From contig NZ_ATWY01000005.1 of the NCBI RefSeq assembly GCF_000421405.1, forward strand, positions 124,001 to 188,000: DNA of 64,000 bases, read 5' to 3'. A model generated the notes under the pieces. It searched no databases. It worked only from the letters and a program-made list of their open reading frames with translations, and was not told the DNA's origin. Shown here one piece after another: positions 62,577-64,000 of the stretch. Both the position numbers and the translations under genes were made by a program. The stretch is from Butyrivibrio sp. NC2007. GTDB taxonomy: Bacteria > Bacillota > Clostridia > Lachnospirales > Lachnospiraceae. Position 1 is the first letter of the stretch, and the number at the start of each line of letters is the position of its first letter.

Positions 62577-63677
62577 ATGCCAAAGGCACTGATTTTAGCA
62601 AATTCATCCAGCGGACTATATGACTTTCGAAATGAGCTCCTTACGGGGCTCATGGAGGAAGGCTATGAGATAGTCATAAGTCTTCCGGATGAACTTAAGG
62701 TAAAAGAACTAAAGGACGAGGGATGTCGGGTAGTACACACTGACATCAACAGACGCGGAGTCAATCCAATTCAGGATATGGCTCTTTTGCGCGCTTATAA
62801 GAGTCTTGTAAAAAAGGAAAAACCGGACGTGGTTTTGACCTATACAATAAAGCCAAATATCTACGGCGGATATGTGTGCGGAAGGCTGAAAGTCCCATAT
62901 ATATCAACCATAACGGGACTTGGGACCACCTTTGAGCGAGGAGGAATTCTCCTTAAACTCATAGTCACCATGTACAAGGTTTCCTTAAAGAAGTGCAGCG
63001 CTCTCTTTTTCCAGAATGAAGAGAACAGAAAGATATTCGAGAGCCACGGAATAAGGGCGAAGAAGCATGTTACTGTAAACGGCTCCGGAGTAAACCTTGA
63101 AAAGCACAGACAGGAACCTATCCCGGGACATGAAGATGATGTCACGAGATTTCTTTATATAGGGCGTCTCATGACGGAGAAGGGCTCAAAAGAGTACATA
63201 GAAGCAGCAAGGGCTCTTCATGATAAATACGGCGGGAAAGTCTCTTTTGCAGCAGTTGGTTACTGCGAGGATGACTTCAGACCTATAGCGGATGAGGCAG
63301 AAAAAGAGGGAATCCTGAAAGTCATCCCTTATCAGAAAGACATTCATCCTTACATGAAGGAAGCTGATGCGATAGTTCACCCATCCTACCATGAGGGAAT
63401 GAGTAACGTCCTTATGGAGGCAGCAGCAACGGGAAGACCTGTTATTGCTTCGGACATTAGTGGATGCAGAGAAATCGTTGATACTGATAGATCGGGATTT
63501 TTGTGCAAACCAAGAGATGCAAAGTCACTGATTTCAGCCCTCGAGCGCTTTACGGGGCTTGATATAGACAGACGCAGAGCCATGGGTGAGGCGGCAAGAA
63601 GGTACGTCGAGCAGAAGTTTGACAGGCGTAGTATAATATTGACGTATATTGAAGAGATAAAAAGAATCGTTAAGTAA
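62577..63677 (+). CDS. Family 4 glycosyltransferase, PglA-like
   Basis: 366 residues, GT-B. ALILANSSSGLYDFRNELL opens as in WbpU/PglA/CapM-type enzymes. TYTIKPNIYGG and ITGLGTTFE follow, and the GT4 C-terminal motifs are FLYIGRLMTEKGSKEYIEA and HPSYHEGMSNVLMEAAATG. It probably adds the second sugar (GalNAc in the PglA case) to the lipid-linked primer made by the PglC-like enzyme. It ends 25 bp before the dehydrogenase gene. Confidence 0.9.
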   Translation: MPKALILANSSSGLYDFRNELLTGLMEEGYEIVISLPDELKVKELKDEGCRVVHTDINRRGVNPIQDMALLRAYKSLVKKEKPDVVLTYTIKPNIYGGYVCGRLKVPYISTITGLGTTFERGGILLKLIVTMYKVSLKKCSALFFQNEENRKIFESHGIRAKKHVTVNGSGVNLEKHRQEPIPGHEDDVTRFLYIGRLMTEKGSKEYIEAARALHDKYGGKVSFAAVGYCEDDFRPIADEAEKEGILKVIPYQKDIHPYMKEADAIVHPSYHEGMSNVLMEAAATGRPVIASDISGCREIVDTDRSGFLCKPRDAKSLISALERFTGLDIDRRRAMGEAARRYVEQKFDRRSIILTYIEEIKRIVK

Positions 63678-63702
63678 TGATTTGATTTTTGGAGGAAATA
63701 CA

Positions 63703-64000
63703 ATGGATTTATATGAGAAGCTCCTTTCAGGAGAAGAGAAACTGTCACTTGTAGGACTTGGATACGTAGGTATGCCTATCGCAGTAGCCTATGCCAAGAA
63801 GATCAAGGTTGTAGGATATGATTTCAACGCTGAGAAGGTTGAGCTCTACAAGAAGGGAATCGACCCCACAAGAGAGGTCGGAGATGATGCTATCAAGGAG
63901 ACAACAGTTGAGTTCACTGCTGATCCTGAGAAGCTCCGCGAATGCAAGTTCCACGTAGTAGCAGTTCCTACACCTGTTAATGACGATCACACACCTGACC
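63703..64000 (+). CDS. Nucleotide-sugar dehydrogenase, 3' end outside the window
   Basis: About 99 residues before the edge. LSLVGLGYVGMPIAVAYAKK is the NAD-binding loop and AVPTPV the next conserved stretch of the UDP-glucose/GDP-mannose dehydrogenase family. The start (MDLYEKLLSGE) and general look match the WbpA/TviB-type UDP-HexNAc dehydrogenases that make uronic acids, but the catalytic cysteine is beyond the window. GGAGGAAA precedes the ATG. Confidence 0.9.
   Translation, partial: MDLYEKLLSGEEKLSLVGLGYVGMPIAVAYAKKIKVVGYDFNAEKVELYKKGIDPTREVGDDAIKETTVEFTADPEKLRECKFHVVAVPTPVNDDHTPD

Overview
The window looks like chromosomal DNA from an anaerobic, motile, low-to-mid GC Gram-positive bacterium of the Clostridia. 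A Lachnospiraceae member close to Butyrivibrio or Pseudobutyrivibrio is the best guess. The guess rests on gene content and order: an mreB/mbl - flgF - flgG flagellar cluster, a comFC - yvyF pair, a cdaA - cdaR pair, short Firmicutes-type genes with strong GGAG/AGGAGG ribosome sites, and Gram-positive lipoproteins. No rRNA or tRNA gene, prophage, transposase gene or CRISPR array was seen. Almost everything is on the plus strand; the gmd-fcl pair is the exception.

Layout. (1) 1-10400: end of a GGDEF protein, then a pseudaminic acid (Pse) block: a PseA/WbpG-type amidotransferase, a DUF6044-like membrane protein, a lipoprotein, a long palindromic repeat, a KPHP-motif glycosyltransferase, and pseH, pseI, pseG and pseF, closed by a terminator. 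(2) 10400-13970: mreB/mbl, flgF, flgG and a FlgJ-like rod-binding protein. (3) 13970-25700: recD2, comFC, yvyF, two membrane proteins, cdaA, cdaR, an HPr-like protein, a DUF3048 lipoprotein, rfbD, a DUF212 phosphatase-like protein and a large membrane protein. (4) 25800-29400: a CAP-domain secreted protein, fcl and gmd (GDP-L-fucose) on the minus strand, and a divergent AraC-type regulator. (5) 29417-64000: a very large surface-glycan cluster. It has two initiating phosphoglycosyl transferases, nine cytoplasmic or membrane-associated nucleotide-sugar or polyprenyl-sugar glycosyltransferases, several multi-pass GT-C-like proteins, an ABC flippase, acyltransferases, a dTDP-Fuc4NAc module (RffA plus GNAT), GtrA/GtrB-like proteins, an O-antigen-ligase-like protein, and a bacillosamine-like module (CapD/PglF, PglE-like, PglC-like, ATP-grasp, PglA-like). 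It runs off the end in a nucleotide-sugar dehydrogenase.

How the parts fit. PseB, the first Pse enzyme, sits alone with its own promoter and terminator about 30 kb from pseH-I-G-F, and pseC is not in the window. CMP-Pse made here, beside flagellar genes, fits flagellin glycosylation or decoration of the surface glycan. The glycan cluster appears to code for more than one lipid-linked glycan, with extra-cytoplasmic side-branch addition by GtrB/GtrA/GT-C sets.

The only long gene-free stretch is 60009-60896. It holds a terminator, a regular array of hairpin repeats with a period of about 63 bp, and a ~192-nt element that can fold end to end into one long, bulged hairpin. The latter two are the most unusual signals here. 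A second theme is three genes (5923, 13989, 28537) whose ATG lies exactly 7 nt after a perfect TATAAT with no Shine-Dalgarno sequence, suggesting leaderless transcripts.
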